Notes: generated from the sequence alone by a model not told the origin. A stretch of 36,106 bases of DNA from Desulfobacca sp. (GCA_028695935.1 JAQVHY010000016.1:1-36106); one strand, 5' to 3'; counted from the first letter of the stretch, positions 25,562 through 33,992 are shown. Translations and numbers: made by a program.

Positions 25562-25605
25562 TTAGTTATAGGTTTTAGTTGTAAGTTTTAGTTTATAGTT
25601 ATTAT
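25562..25605. repeat. AT-rich short direct repeats
   Basis: The stretch after the transporter stop is built from repeats of TTTTAGTT with TATA or GTAA spacers (TTAGTTATAG, TTTTAGTTGTAAG, TTTTAGTTTATAG). It is low-complexity and unlike the surrounding coding DNA. Confidence 0.55.
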
Positions 25606-25623
25606 TTTATATGACGAACGAAC

Positions 25624-25658
25624 CTCAGTCGAGGCCGGATAACTTATCCGAGTTCCTC
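25624..25658. promoter_or_regulatory. palindromic, possible operator before the lipoprotein operon
   Basis: CGGATAA-C-TTATCCG (25636-25642 and 25644-25650) is a perfect inverted repeat about 46 bases before ATG 25696. It is flanked by CCTC-AGTC-GAGG on the left and a CCTC on the right that can extend the symmetry. The size and position fit a dimeric repressor site or a small stem in the leader. No regulator gene is adjacent. Confidence 0.35.
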
Positions 25659-25695
25659 CCAGCGGTAAAAATTTCTGAAGTTCAGCGGTGACCAA

Positions 25696-27015
25696 ATGTT
25701 TCGGCTGTTTCTGCTAATCGTCCTCTGCGTAATGGGTTGTGAAACTCCCACCGATATCGGGTCGCGGAAGACCATAATCTACACCTTTGATGGACTGACC
25801 CAAGATCTTATTCGCCAGTTGGCGCAGGATGACCCGGTTTATCAAAATTTTGATCGCCGTTTTAAGGGGCTATTCGTGCCGGGAAGATTGTTGGAATATG
25901 AGCCATTTGTATTGGCCCTGTCCACGGCCAGCAAAATTCCCACCGTGCTTTTATTAGATGCGCCCTGGGTCCATCGCTATGCCGTGAGTGGCTGGCTGTA
26001 TGAGCTAGAACGGACCGGCATCTACTCCAGAGGGGCCCTGGTGCCGGCCGTGGCCCAGGCCTTTTCAGTCCCGGTGCCTCAAAGTAACGGACAGTTGGCC
26101 GAGGAGTTGATGGCGGTTCCGACCTCCATTAAGGGTAACATTCTGTTTTATCGGCAGGACCTGTTGAAACGTTACCACCTGGCACCGCCCCGAGATTGGA
26201 CCGAATTAAAGGCCGTGTGCCGGAAAATTCTCCCTCAGGAACCAGGGCTGAAATATGGTTTAATCTTTCATGTGACAAATTTTAACAATGATTTCTATCC
26301 TATCCTCTGGGGCTTTGGTGGGGACATCCTGAACCGCCGGGGTGAACTGGTACTGCATGAACCGGAGATCTTGAACGCCGGCATCGCAGCCTTGCAGGAA
26401 ATTTGCGCCATGTCAGGGACTTTAACTCCTAGTGTGAAGGACTTAAAAAATTTCGAGGCCCCCCAAAGTCTGCGCCAGGCTTTTTATCAGGGCAAGACGC
26501 TGTTCATGATCAACTGGAATACCCGGATGCAGGACCTCAAAGAAATGATTCAGCATGGCGAAAATGTCGGCCCAGCAACACTAACCGATCTGAGCCAGAT
26601 CGGCGTAGCCCCGATCCCCTGTCAAAGCGGCCATTCTAACCGGTACTCTAATGTGGGCTCGTTTGGCTGGGGGATAAATCAATTTGCCATTACCAATTCC
26701 CAGATCAGGGAGACCGCGGCCAGATTTATTCAACTGGTGGCCGCGGAGCCGGTTCAGGTGCTGGCCGCGAAAAAAAAAGGACAGATTCCGGCCTTGGAGA
26801 GTGCCTTAGAACAAGTCAAAGGCACAGATGTCTGGCAGGTCTATCAGCAAATTTTTGCTTCGCAAGAGGTCCGGTTGCGTCCCCGACCCCAGAGTCGCCT
26901 GGTAAATAATATTCTCGAAGAACACCTTTTAGAGGCGTTATATGGCCAAAGCTCACCGGAGGCCGCCCTGACCGCCGCCAGTGTTGAGCTCAAAGAGTTG
27001 CTAAGGACGGAATAA
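25696..27015 (+). CDS. family 1 extracellular solute-binding lipoprotein
   Basis: A 439-residue lipoprotein: MFRLFLLIVLCVMGC is a lipoprotein signal ending at Cys15. The mature part has the two-lobed solute-binding fold of the sugar-type ABC receptors. Typical elements are PTSIKGNILFYRQDLLKRYHLAPPRDWTEL, near residues 140-180, and FYPILWGFGGDILN. Later segments are FYQGKTLFMINWNTRM and SNVGSFGWGINQFAITNSQIRETAARFIQLV. Such proteins usually feed a sugar ABC importer, but no sugar permeases (MalF/MalG type) are nearby. Instead, the next gene, one base after the stop, encodes a membrane sensor-like protein, followed by an MlaE-like permease and an ATPase-like protein. The ligand is unknown, and it may serve as a ligand sensor rather than an importer subunit. 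Family call is strong, function is not. Confidence 0.85.
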   Translation: MFRLFLLIVLCVMGCETPTDIGSRKTIIYTFDGLTQDLIRQLAQDDPVYQNFDRRFKGLFVPGRLLEYEPFVLALSTASKIPTVLLLDAPWVHRYAVSGWLYELERTGIYSRGALVPAVAQAFSVPVPQSNGQLAEELMAVPTSIKGNILFYRQDLLKRYHLAPPRDWTELKAVCRKILPQEPGLKYGLIFHVTNFNNDFYPILWGFGGDILNRRGELVLHEPEILNAGIAALQEICAMSGTLTPSVKDLKNFEAPQSLRQAFYQGKTLFMINWNTRMQDLKEMIQHGENVGPATLTDLSQIGVAPIPCQSGHSNRYSNVGSFGWGINQFAITNSQIRETAARFIQLVAAEPVQVLAAKKKGQIPALESALEQVKGTDVWQVYQQIFASQEVRLRPRPQSRLVNNILEEHLLEALYGQSSPEAALTAASVELKELLRTE

Positions 27016-27016
27016 C

Positions 27017-28747
27017 ATGCTTGCCCCACCGCCCTTCTCTCGCGATTCCCTGCGTCACCGTCTAATGGCGCTCGGCGGTACCGCCTTCCTTATCTATTTA
27101 GTGGTGATTCTGTTATTTTTTCCTTTGCTCCATTTCACCCTGAAAGACCTGATGGAACGCACTATCAGATCCATCGAAGAACAAAAGGCCAATGAAGCCA
27201 CAACCATTGCCCGGCTCCTGGTACTGGAGTTTTCCCATCTGAGTGAGCTGTTGAATGTGGAGCCAGGGGTAGAGCAACAGATCGACCAGCGGGTTATGCG
27301 GCTGTTATGGGAAAAAGTCACTTTTAATGAGGTCATCGAAGGGATTGAACTTATCCATAGTGTATCCGATGCCGAAGGGCGCCATCTAACTTATTGGTAC
27401 TATCGTCGGGAAGAACCAGAATTGGAGCCGATGCCCGGACCCTTGCGAGGCTTGAAAAAATTCACCGGCTCGGAAAGGCAATTGCTCGAATCCATCAATA
27501 GCCAAAGGATAGTCAGAGAGGACCTCTTGGGAGCGGTCAACCGGGGTCCGAAACAGGAAGGGCAAATGCTGCTCCGTTATTTCCCCCTCTATATACCCTT
27601 ACCCGAGCTGGGAGCAATCTATTGGGGCGTTGCCAAAATCGGCATTGATGTGGACAGCATGCGCCGCATGTTGCTCTTTCAGAGCCAGGAGCAGAGTCGG
27701 ATCCGCAATGCTGTCGGGCTGGAAATTATGCTAAGTCTGCTAATCTCCGGCTTTCTGGCCCTGACCGTGGTCTATTTATGGACCAAGAAATTGACCCGAC
27801 CATTAGACTACCTCAGCCGAGTGGCCTATACCCTGGAAACCGGTCAGACTACCAATCTGGAGTTGTGGCATGATAATGTGGAACGGGTTGATCCCCAGGG
27901 TCAGGTCGAGGTTACCTACCTGCGCCAGGTGCTGATGCGCCTGGCCCAGACCATCGCTAGGGTTAGCCAGCAATTAGTCAGGGCCGAGGGCCAGGCCTGC
28001 CAGGGGCGAGTCGCCGGTAAAATTATCCCGACCCTGAAAATGCAGAGCCGGACCTGCCAGGAACTACAGGGCGAATTACAGGAGAGTTACCAGATCCTGC
28101 TCAACCTGTTGAAAGTTTATGAGTCCTTGCCTTCCCTGACGCCAGCCCAAAGGGAGGAGATGCGTGTGGTCCGAAAGCAACTGGAAGGCCCGGATAAGCG
28201 GTTGTCACCTGCCAAATGGCCGGCGCTGGCCACCACCCTGCAGACTCTGGACTCTTATCTCCGGGATTTAGGGCATTTTCTGGAACCCCCGGAGGCGGTA
28301 TGGGACTATGTCAACCTGATCCCCAGTCTGAACCGCACCTTAAATCTCATAGCCCCGACTCTAGCTCCTGAGGTCGAGATCAGGAAAGAATTTGAGATCT
28401 TGCCGGCGATCTGGGGCTGTCAGCGGGACCTGGATCAGGCCTGCCTTTATCTATTAGACTATGCCCGGCAGGAACTGGCCACGGGCGGCGAGTTAGTCAT
28501 CCAGACTCGTCAGCCTTCATCGAATCTGGTGGAAATCACTCTGAGTTTCTCCGGGCCACCAAAATCGGAGGCTGAAATCCAGACATTGCTGGCGCCTTTT
28601 CAAACCAGCGCCGCCCCCCCGATCCATTGGGGGGTGACTCTGGCCGCGGCTATTTTCCGCCAACACCACGGAGATCTCAGCATTAACCCAGGGGACGCAG
28701 GCGGGCTGATCATTACGGCCCAACTGCCCATTGCGGCATTGCCATGA
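27017..28747 (+). CDS. membrane histidine-kinase-like protein with degenerate kinase domain
   Basis: A 576-residue protein with two membrane helices (about 18-40 and 240-260), a periplasmic domain between them and a HAMP-like linker (about 260-320, TKKLTRPLDYLSRVAYTLETG). A helical region and a C-terminal GHKL-type ATPase fold (about 430-576) follow. The HisKA position (VAGKIIPTLKMQSRTCQELQ) has no His. In the ATPase fold the N box reads LYLLDYARQEL without the key Asn, the G1 box reads LSFSGPPKSE without Asp, and G2 is reduced to HWGVTLAAAIF. It is therefore probably not an active kinase. The frame is open with normal codon use, so it does not look like a pseudogene. It starts one base after the lipoprotein gene and overlaps the permease gene by four bases (ATGA). 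A sensor or scaffold role for the operon is inferred. Confidence 0.8.
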   Translation: MLAPPPFSRDSLRHRLMALGGTAFLIYLVVILLFFPLLHFTLKDLMERTIRSIEEQKANEATTIARLLVLEFSHLSELLNVEPGVEQQIDQRVMRLLWEKVTFNEVIEGIELIHSVSDAEGRHLTYWYYRREEPELEPMPGPLRGLKKFTGSERQLLESINSQRIVREDLLGAVNRGPKQEGQMLLRYFPLYIPLPELGAIYWGVAKIGIDVDSMRRMLLFQSQEQSRIRNAVGLEIMLSLLISGFLALTVVYLWTKKLTRPLDYLSRVAYTLETGQTTNLELWHDNVERVDPQGQVEVTYLRQVLMRLAQTIARVSQQLVRAEGQACQGRVAGKIIPTLKMQSRTCQELQGELQESYQILLNLLKVYESLPSLTPAQREEMRVVRKQLEGPDKRLSPAKWPALATTLQTLDSYLRDLGHFLEPPEAVWDYVNLIPSLNRTLNLIAPTLAPEVEIRKEFEILPAIWGCQRDLDQACLYLLDYARQELATGGELVIQTRQPSSNLVEITLSFSGPPKSEAEIQTLLAPFQTSAAPPIHWGVTLAAAIFRQHHGDLSINPGDAGGLIITAQLPIAALP

Positions 28748-29568
28748 GTCAGACGGCGACGGTCTCGGAAATCGGCCGCATCCTGGGCCAGTTCCTGTCC
28801 CGCCGGTGGGCCAGCCTAGGCCGTCGCCTGGCCCTGATTCTGGACATCTTGGCGCTATTTTACCGCCTCTTGGTGGCCAGTTGGGTCAGCCCGGTGGGCT
28901 TTCCGGTAATCCTGCGAGAAACGGCCCGGCAAATTTACTTCACCGGCGTTCAAGGCGGCATAGTGGTGGGTATCGCGGCCCTAATCCTGGGGCTGTTGGT
29001 GATCGTTCATACTACCCCGAAGCTAATCGAACTTCAGGGGGAAGAATTCATTGGCCAACTGCTGGTCTTGATCGTTATCCGCGAAGTGGGGCCGGTGCTT
29101 ACCGCCTTTTTTGTCTTGCTACGCTCCGGCACGGCTATTATTGTGGAAATCGGTATCATGGTCGTAAGCCGGGAGCTAGCGGCTTTGCAACTTATGGGCA
29201 TCGATCCCCTGCGGTTCTTGGGCGTACCCCGATTTTGGGGAATTACCATCAGTATGCTAGCCTTATATATTTTGTCTAGTATAACCGCAGTGTTGGGCGG
29301 ATTTGTATTTGCCCAAATGTTCGCCGAGATCTATTGGCAAGGATTCTGGCTGTCATTGCTAAATGCGTTGGGATGGCCTGATCTGATCGTCGGCTTGGCT
29401 AAGGTCGTGCTGTTTGGTATGATGATCGCTACCGTCTCCCTGCATTACGGTTTAAAGGCCCAGGAGCATTTAGGTGCGGTAGTCCGGCAGACATCCCAAG
29501 GCGCGGTTTTGATACTTCTCCTCTGCGGGGCCATAGACGCCTTTTTAAGCACCGTTTTTTACTTATGA
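28744..29568 (+). CDS. MlaE-like ABC permease
   Basis: A 274-residue inner-membrane protein of the MlaE/YrbE family, the permease of ABC systems that move phospholipids or related lipids between the membranes. The hallmark is intact: LIVIREVGPVLTAFFVLLRSGTAIIVEIGIMVVSRELAALQLMGIDPLRFLGVPR. It includes the coupling helix ELAALQLMGIDP that normally contacts the ATPase. About five hydrophobic helices follow in the usual pattern. The gene overlaps both neighbours by four bases (ATGA at each junction). No MCE-domain (MlaD) or MlaC/MlaB gene is present nearby, and the adjacent ATPase-like protein lacks the catalytic motifs. It may act with a standard MlaF encoded elsewhere, or have another role. 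Confidence 0.88.
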   Translation: MSQTATVSEIGRILGQFLSRRWASLGRRLALILDILALFYRLLVASWVSPVGFPVILRETARQIYFTGVQGGIVVGIAALILGLLVIVHTTPKLIELQGEEFIGQLLVLIVIREVGPVLTAFFVLLRSGTAIIVEIGIMVVSRELAALQLMGIDPLRFLGVPRFWGITISMLALYILSSITAVLGGFVFAQMFAEIYWQGFWLSLLNALGWPDLIVGLAKVVLFGMMIATVSLHYGLKAQEHLGAVVRQTSQGAVLILLLCGAIDAFLSTVFYL

Positions 29569-30341
29569 AGAACACTGTTGCCCGGCCCGAATCGGCCATC
29601 CTGATTCAACATAGCTTGGTACTGGACCAGGTAATTTTACCTGAGCATCCCGCGGATTGGCCCTGTCCGTTAAGTCTGACCTTAGGGTTAAAAGAATTTC
29701 TCCTCCTGGAGGGCCTGGATCTTGCCGCCGCCCAGCAACTTTTATCTTTAGCTGCAACCCTGCAGTTGGCGGTCCAGGGTCGGGTTCTGCTTTGGGGTCA
29801 GGATGTCGCCGCCGCAGCGCGGGATGACCTTTACCAACGGCGTCGCCGTCTAGCTTATCTGGCCCCTGGGCAGGTGCTCCTCCATCGCCTGACGGTGTTG
29901 GAAAATATCACCTTGCCGGGGCGATATTTTCAGCAACGAAGCATCAGCGAGATCATCAAGGATAACTCCGAGCTGCTCGCGACTCTGGGGTTAACGCCTT
30001 ATTTTTCCTGTTACCCCACGGAACTCCCGGCCGATATTTATTTCCGGGCGCTGTGGGCCCGAGCCTTCCTTAAGGATCCGGAGCTAATTCTGGCCGCGCC
30101 TGGGGCCGGGGCCACCACACCAGAAAATAATCGTTTAATTCTGATGCTGTTAAGGGATTACCGGGAGCAGCGGCGGGGCGCGGTGCTGCTGACCGGCCCC
30201 GGTCTGGAGGCGTTTCCTTCCCTGGCTGACCGCTGCTTCCGCCTGGAATCCCGGGGCCTGATCGAAATCCGCGTCCCAGGGCAAACCGCCCCGTCCCTCA
30301 CTCCATATCTCCTATTTTGGAGCAGTGTTAAGCAGAGATGA
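29565..30341 (+). CDS. degenerate ABC ATPase-like protein (MlaF-like pseudo-ATPase)
   Basis: A 258-residue protein whose order of elements follows an ABC ATPase of the MlaF type. GRVLLWGQDV (72-81), HRLTVLENITLPGRYF (107-122) and LADRCFRLESRGLIE (220-234) align with the landmark segments of the family. The catalytic motifs are missing. The Walker A position (about 49-58) reads EGLDLAAAQQ. The signature position (about 153-160) reads ELPADIYF in place of LSGGQ. The Walker B position reads ELILAAPGAGAT with no Asp-Glu pair, and the H-loop position reads LLTGPGLE. All are lost together, yet the frame is open and starts in a four-base overlap with the permease gene. It is unlikely to hydrolyse ATP; a structural or regulatory partner of the permease is inferred. 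Random decay is the alternative, but the coupled, uninterrupted frame argues against it. Confidence 0.82.
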   Translation: MKNTVARPESAILIQHSLVLDQVILPEHPADWPCPLSLTLGLKEFLLLEGLDLAAAQQLLSLAATLQLAVQGRVLLWGQDVAAAARDDLYQRRRRLAYLAPGQVLLHRLTVLENITLPGRYFQQRSISEIIKDNSELLATLGLTPYFSCYPTELPADIYFRALWARAFLKDPELILAAPGAGATTPENNRLILMLLRDYREQRRGAVLLTGPGLEAFPSLADRCFRLESRGLIEIRVPGQTAPSLTPYLLFWSSVKQR

Positions 30342-30432
30342 ACGGTGCAGGTCAAGCCCGACAAATATGTTAGTAAAAACTAAAACTCAACCCGACTTTT
30401 TATCTGCTATTGACCCAAGTCATAGAAATAAC

Positions 30433-30461
30433 TTGACAGGTAGGCAACAATGTGGTACTCC
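30433..30461 (+). promoter_or_regulatory. probable sigma-70 promoter of the acidic protein gene
   Basis: A perfect TTGACA (30433-30438), a 17-base spacer ending in TGG, then TACTCC at 30456-30461 gives a good -35 with an extended -10. Transcription would begin near 30468, about 40 bases before ATG 30507. Confidence 0.45.
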
Positions 30462-30506
30462 CGATTTTAAGTCAGACAGTTATCATCAAAAATAAAGGCA
30501 TTATAG

Positions 30507-31058
30507 ATGACTCCAGCACCAGGTAAAGAGCCTCCGGCAGTCAAAATCTCTGATCCAGAGATTGAAGAGGAAATTATTGAATTAACCGAGGTGATCTCCG
30601 CGGGGAAAAGCGTGGCGCCCCAAGCTGAAGGGAATGTTGAAACTTTAATCGAACTCCCCCCCGAACTCGAGGCTCTAGATTCCTTAAATTTAGAGGCCTT
30701 AGCACCGGATGAGGCGGAGAATCTGGAGTCTGCGCCCCCGGAAACCGAGTGGGATCAATCTTCTCTGGCCCGAGCCGAGCAGCCAGCGCCGACGGTTCCG
30801 GCTCCATCCGCCAGCGAACCTGAATCGGCCCCCGCGGCTAACGAACCTTTGGCGCAGGTGGTCGAAGCCCATAGCGTTGAGCAGTTAATACAAACGGTTG
30901 TAGCCCGTTTTGATGATGCGCGCCTACAGGAAATTGTGGCCGGGGTTATCCAGGAAGTGGCGGAAAGAGTCTGCCGGGAACTTTTCCCGCCCATTGCTGA
31001 AAAGATAATCAATAGGGAAATTGAGGCCTTAAAGGAAAATCTGGAAGACGCCCCCTGA
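30507..31058 (+). CDS. acidic protein of unknown function
   Basis: A 183-residue protein with no signal or membrane segment. The N-terminus contains EEEIIELTEVISAG (about 21-33), a short motif I associate with small delta-group proteins of unknown function. Residues about 35-115 are low-complexity, acidic and rich in Pro, Ala and Glu, and are probably disordered. The last 65 residues are helical: SVEQLIQTVVARFDDARLQEIVAGVIQEVAERVCRELF followed by PIAEKIINREIEALKENL. A disordered acidic linker with a C-terminal helical bundle recalls polar organising proteins such as PopZ, but I cannot show homology. It has its own promoter-like sequence upstream and a strong terminator directly downstream, so it is a single-gene unit ahead of valS. 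Confidence 0.75.
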   Translation: MTPAPGKEPPAVKISDPEIEEEIIELTEVISAGKSVAPQAEGNVETLIELPPELEALDSLNLEALAPDEAENLESAPPETEWDQSSLARAEQPAPTVPAPSASEPESAPAANEPLAQVVEAHSVEQLIQTVVARFDDARLQEIVAGVIQEVAERVCRELFPPIAEKIINREIEALKENLEDAP

Positions 31059-31090
31059 TAATCAGCAGGGTTATGATTAAGGCCATTTCA

Positions 31091-31116
31091 GGGATTAGTA
31101 TCTAATCCCTTTTTTT
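31091..31116 (+). terminator. intrinsic terminator
   Basis: GGGATTAG (31091-31098), loop TAT, CTAATCCC (31102-31109), followed by seven T. It is a perfect 8-bp stem and ends the transcript of the acidic protein gene. Confidence 0.92.
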
Positions 31117-31117
31117 A

Positions 31118-31126
31118 TGGTATAAT
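31118..31126 (+). promoter_or_regulatory. extended -10 promoter of valS
   Basis: TGG followed by TATAAT (31121-31126) is a consensus extended -10 element directly after the terminator. No good -35 is visible, as is usual for extended -10 promoters. Transcription would start near 31133, giving a leader of about 80 bases. Confidence 0.6.
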
Positions 31127-31214
31127 ATGCCGGTGATTCACAGTAACCGATCGAAGGTCAGATTTTGACTAAAGGGTACCAAGGACTGGGCCACCCGTGG
31201 ACCAGGAGTAGTTT

Positions 31215-33872
31215 ATGGCAGAATTTTTAGATAAGGTCTATCATCCTGAAGACATAGAAGACCGCTGGTATAAGTATTGGGAAGAACTAGGATTGTTCCG
31301 GGCGGAGGTCGAAACCACGCGACCGTCCTACAGTATTGTCATTCCGCCTCCCAATATTACTGGCTCCTTACATATGGGCCATGCCCTGAACAACACCATG
31401 CAAGATATTCTGGTCCGCTCTAAGCGCATGCAAGGGTATAACGTGCTCTGGATGCCGGGTACGGATCACGCCGGCATTGCTACCCAGAATGTCGTAGAGA
31501 AGATGCTGGCCGCTGAGGGTCAGGATCGCCACACCTTGGGTCGGGAGGCCTTTATTGCCCGGGTCTGGAAGTGGAAGGCCGAATCCGGGGGGCGGATTAT
31601 CTCTCAGCTCAAGCGCTTGGGCTGTTCCTGCGATTGGAGCCGGGAACGCTTTACCATGGATGAGGGGCTATCCACGGCAGTGCGCGAGGTCTTTGTCCGA
31701 CTCTTTGAAGAGGGTCTGATTTATAAAGATGACTATATCATCAACTGGTGTCCTCGCTGTCAGACCGCCCTGGCCGACCTGGAGGTGGAACACGAGACCA
31801 AGGAAGGGCATCTCTATTACATTAAATATCCGCTGGCCGGCAAAGAGGGACATCTGACGGTAGCTACCACCCGCCCCGAAACCCTGCTGGGCGACACTGC
31901 GGTGGCGGTCAATCCCGAAGACCAGCGCTATCAAAAATATCACGGGGTTACTCTGGTCTTACCCATCCTGGCTCGCAAGATTCCTTTAATTGCCGATAGT
32001 TATGTCAACAGTGAGTTCGGCACCGGGGCCTTGAAGGTAACCCCGGCGCATGATCTGAATGACTTTGAAATCGCTAAACGCCATCAGCTACAGGCTCTCC
32101 AGGTAATCGACGGACAGGGCCGGATGACTGAAGCCGCGGGCAAATATGAAGGCATGGACCGGTTTGCCTGTCGGGAAAAGATCGTCAAAGACCTCAAAGC
32201 TGACGGACTGTTAGAAAAAATCGAAAAATATGTTCATAGCGTCGGTCACTGTTATCGTTGCGGGGCCATCGTGGAACCGATGTTCTCCAAGCAGTGGTTT
32301 GTGGCCGTCAAACCCCTGGCCGCGGCCGCAGTCGCCGCGGTCCAGGAGGGCCGTACGGTTATTATTCCCCAGATGTGGGAAAAAACCTTTTTTGAATGGA
32401 TGAATAACATTCGGGACTGGTGTATCTCTCGGCAGATCTGGTGGGGACATCGGATCCCGGCCTGGACCTGCAGCCAGTGCCACCAGTTAATTGTGGCCCG
32501 GGAAACTCCCAAGTCCTGTCCCCACTGCCAGGGGACGGATCTAGAGCCCGAAACCGATGTCCTGGACACCTGGTTTTCGTCGGCCCTATGGCCTTTCTCC
32601 ACTTTGGGGTGGCCACAGCAGACCCCGGAGCTACAGCGCTTCTATCCTACCAGTGTGCTCATCACCGCCTTTGACATCCTGTTCTTTTGGGTGGCCCGAA
32701 TGATGATGATGGGGCTGCACTTCATGCACGAGGTGCCCTTCCGGGAGGTCTATATCCACGCCTTGGTTCGGGATGCGGAGGGCCATAAAATGAGCAAGTC
32801 CAAGGGTAACATCATTGATCCCTTGGAAGTCATGGATAAATATGGCACGGATGCCTTCCGCTTTTCCCTGGCCGCGTTCGCGGCTATGGGTCGGGATGTA
32901 TTACTCTCCGAGGATCGCATTATTGGCTACCGCAATTTTGTTAATAAGGTCTGGAATGCCAGCCGCTTTACCCTGATGAATTTAGAGGGCTATGACCCGG
33001 AGGCCACCTGCTCCGAGACCTTACCCCTGAGCATTGAAGAATCCTGGATAATCAGTCGCTTGCAACGAGTCATCCAGGGAGTGACCGAGGCTCTGGACGG
33101 TTATAAATTTGACCAGGCCGCGCATCTGGTCTACCAATTTACCTGGCACGAATTCTGCGACTGGTACCTGGAACTGATTAAACCGGCCCTAATGGAAAGT
33201 GCCGAGCCGGCTCTGCGTCGCCACACCCAGCAGGTCTTGGTAGAAGTGTTGGGCACCATCCTCTGCCTGCTGCATCCCTTCATGCCGTTTGTCACCGAAG
33301 AAATCTGGCACAAACTCCCCGGCAGTCAGGGGAGCATCATGGTGGCGCCCTTCCCCCAAAGCCGTCCGGAGTTGATTAACCCTGATGCCGAGGCCGAGAT
33401 GGGGTTGGTAATGGAGGTGATTATTGCCATCCGCAATCTTCGGGCCGAAATGAATGTGCCTTTAACTAGCCGGGTCGCGGTAGATTTATTTACTCCGCAA
33501 CCAGCATCTCTGAGGGTTTTGCGCACCCATCGCCACTCCCTGGAGCTGCTGGCCCGTCTAGGGGAGCTACATATTGAATTTTCCGGCCAGCCGCCCCAGG
33601 CCGCGGCTAAAGCCATTGTCGATACCGTGGAAATCTACCTGCCGCTGGCCGGGGTCATCGATTTTTCTGAAGAAGATCGCCGCCTGGCCAAGGAAATGGA
33701 GAAATTAAGCAAAGATCTGACCGTGGCCCAGAAAAAATTGGCCAACGAAGATTTCCTGGCTAAGGCCCCGGAGGCCGTGGTAGATCGCGAAAAAGAAAAA
33801 GTCCATATGTGGAGCGAAAAACTGGCCAAACTCCGCAGCCATCGAGACAAGATCCGCGAGTTGCTGGCCTAA
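31215..33872 (+). CDS. valS: valyl-tRNA synthetase
   Basis: A complete class I synthetase of 885 residues that charges tRNA-Val. The HIGH motif is HMGH at 53-56 (PNITGSLHMGHALN) and the KMSKS motif is at about 525-529 (HKMSKSKGN). WMPGTDHAGIATQ, the editing (CP1) domain with TVATTRPETLLGDTAVAVNP, and WCISRQIWWGHRIP are all typical of ValRS. Zinc-binding CPRC and CPHC pairs lie within the insertion. The anticodon-binding domain is followed by the C-terminal coiled coil specific to ValRS (about 815-880). The AGGAG six bases before ATG 31215 is a strong ribosome binding site. It is flanked by its own promoter. The only nearby genes are small ones downstream. Confidence 0.98.
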   Translation: MAEFLDKVYHPEDIEDRWYKYWEELGLFRAEVETTRPSYSIVIPPPNITGSLHMGHALNNTMQDILVRSKRMQGYNVLWMPGTDHAGIATQNVVEKMLAAEGQDRHTLGREAFIARVWKWKAESGGRIISQLKRLGCSCDWSRERFTMDEGLSTAVREVFVRLFEEGLIYKDDYIINWCPRCQTALADLEVEHETKEGHLYYIKYPLAGKEGHLTVATTRPETLLGDTAVAVNPEDQRYQKYHGVTLVLPILARKIPLIADSYVNSEFGTGALKVTPAHDLNDFEIAKRHQLQALQVIDGQGRMTEAAGKYEGMDRFACREKIVKDLKADGLLEKIEKYVHSVGHCYRCGAIVEPMFSKQWFVAVKPLAAAAVAAVQEGRTVIIPQMWEKTFFEWMNNIRDWCISRQIWWGHRIPAWTCSQCHQLIVARETPKSCPHCQGTDLEPETDVLDTWFSSALWPFSTLGWPQQTPELQRFYPTSVLITAFDILFFWVARMMMMGLHFMHEVPFREVYIHALVRDAEGHKMSKSKGNIIDPLEVMDKYGTDAFRFSLAAFAAMGRDVLLSEDRIIGYRNFVNKVWNASRFTLMNLEGYDPEATCSETLPLSIEESWIISRLQRVIQGVTEALDGYKFDQAAHLVYQFTWHEFCDWYLELIKPALMESAEPALRRHTQQVLVEVLGTILCLLHPFMPFVTEEIWHKLPGSQGSIMVAPFPQSRPELINPDAEAEMGLVMEVIIAIRNLRAEMNVPLTSRVAVDLFTPQPASLRVLRTHRHSLELLARLGELHIEFSGQPPQAAAKAIVDTVEIYLPLAGVIDFSEEDRRLAKEMEKLSKDLTVAQKKLANEDFLAKAPEAVVDREKEKVHMWSEKLAKLRSHRDKIRELLA

Positions 33873-33992
33873 TCTGTGGTGACCGCCGCCAGCCTTAGAT
33901 TTCAACCCCGGGAGTTATATAAGATCGCCATGGGGTCTTCCGCTAGTTGATAAGTTCAATTAATATCACTACTTATGTTTAGGAGTTAAGAA

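Noticed and set aside
28731-29279. 182-codon frame overlapping the MlaE gene
   Set aside because: It is a shifted reading frame of the clearly conserved MlaE-like permease and has a Gly/Pro/Arg composition typical of an alternative-frame artefact.
29565-30341. calling the ATPase-like gene a pseudogene
   Set aside because: The frame is uninterrupted, of normal length, with a coupled start, and the non-catalytic scaffold is well preserved. It is listed as a coding sequence with a degenerate active site.
31133-31214. possible T-box leader before valS
   Set aside because: The leader is only about 80 bases, has no AGGGTGGNACCGCG-type T-box sequence and no terminator of its own. The terminator at 31091 lies before the promoter.
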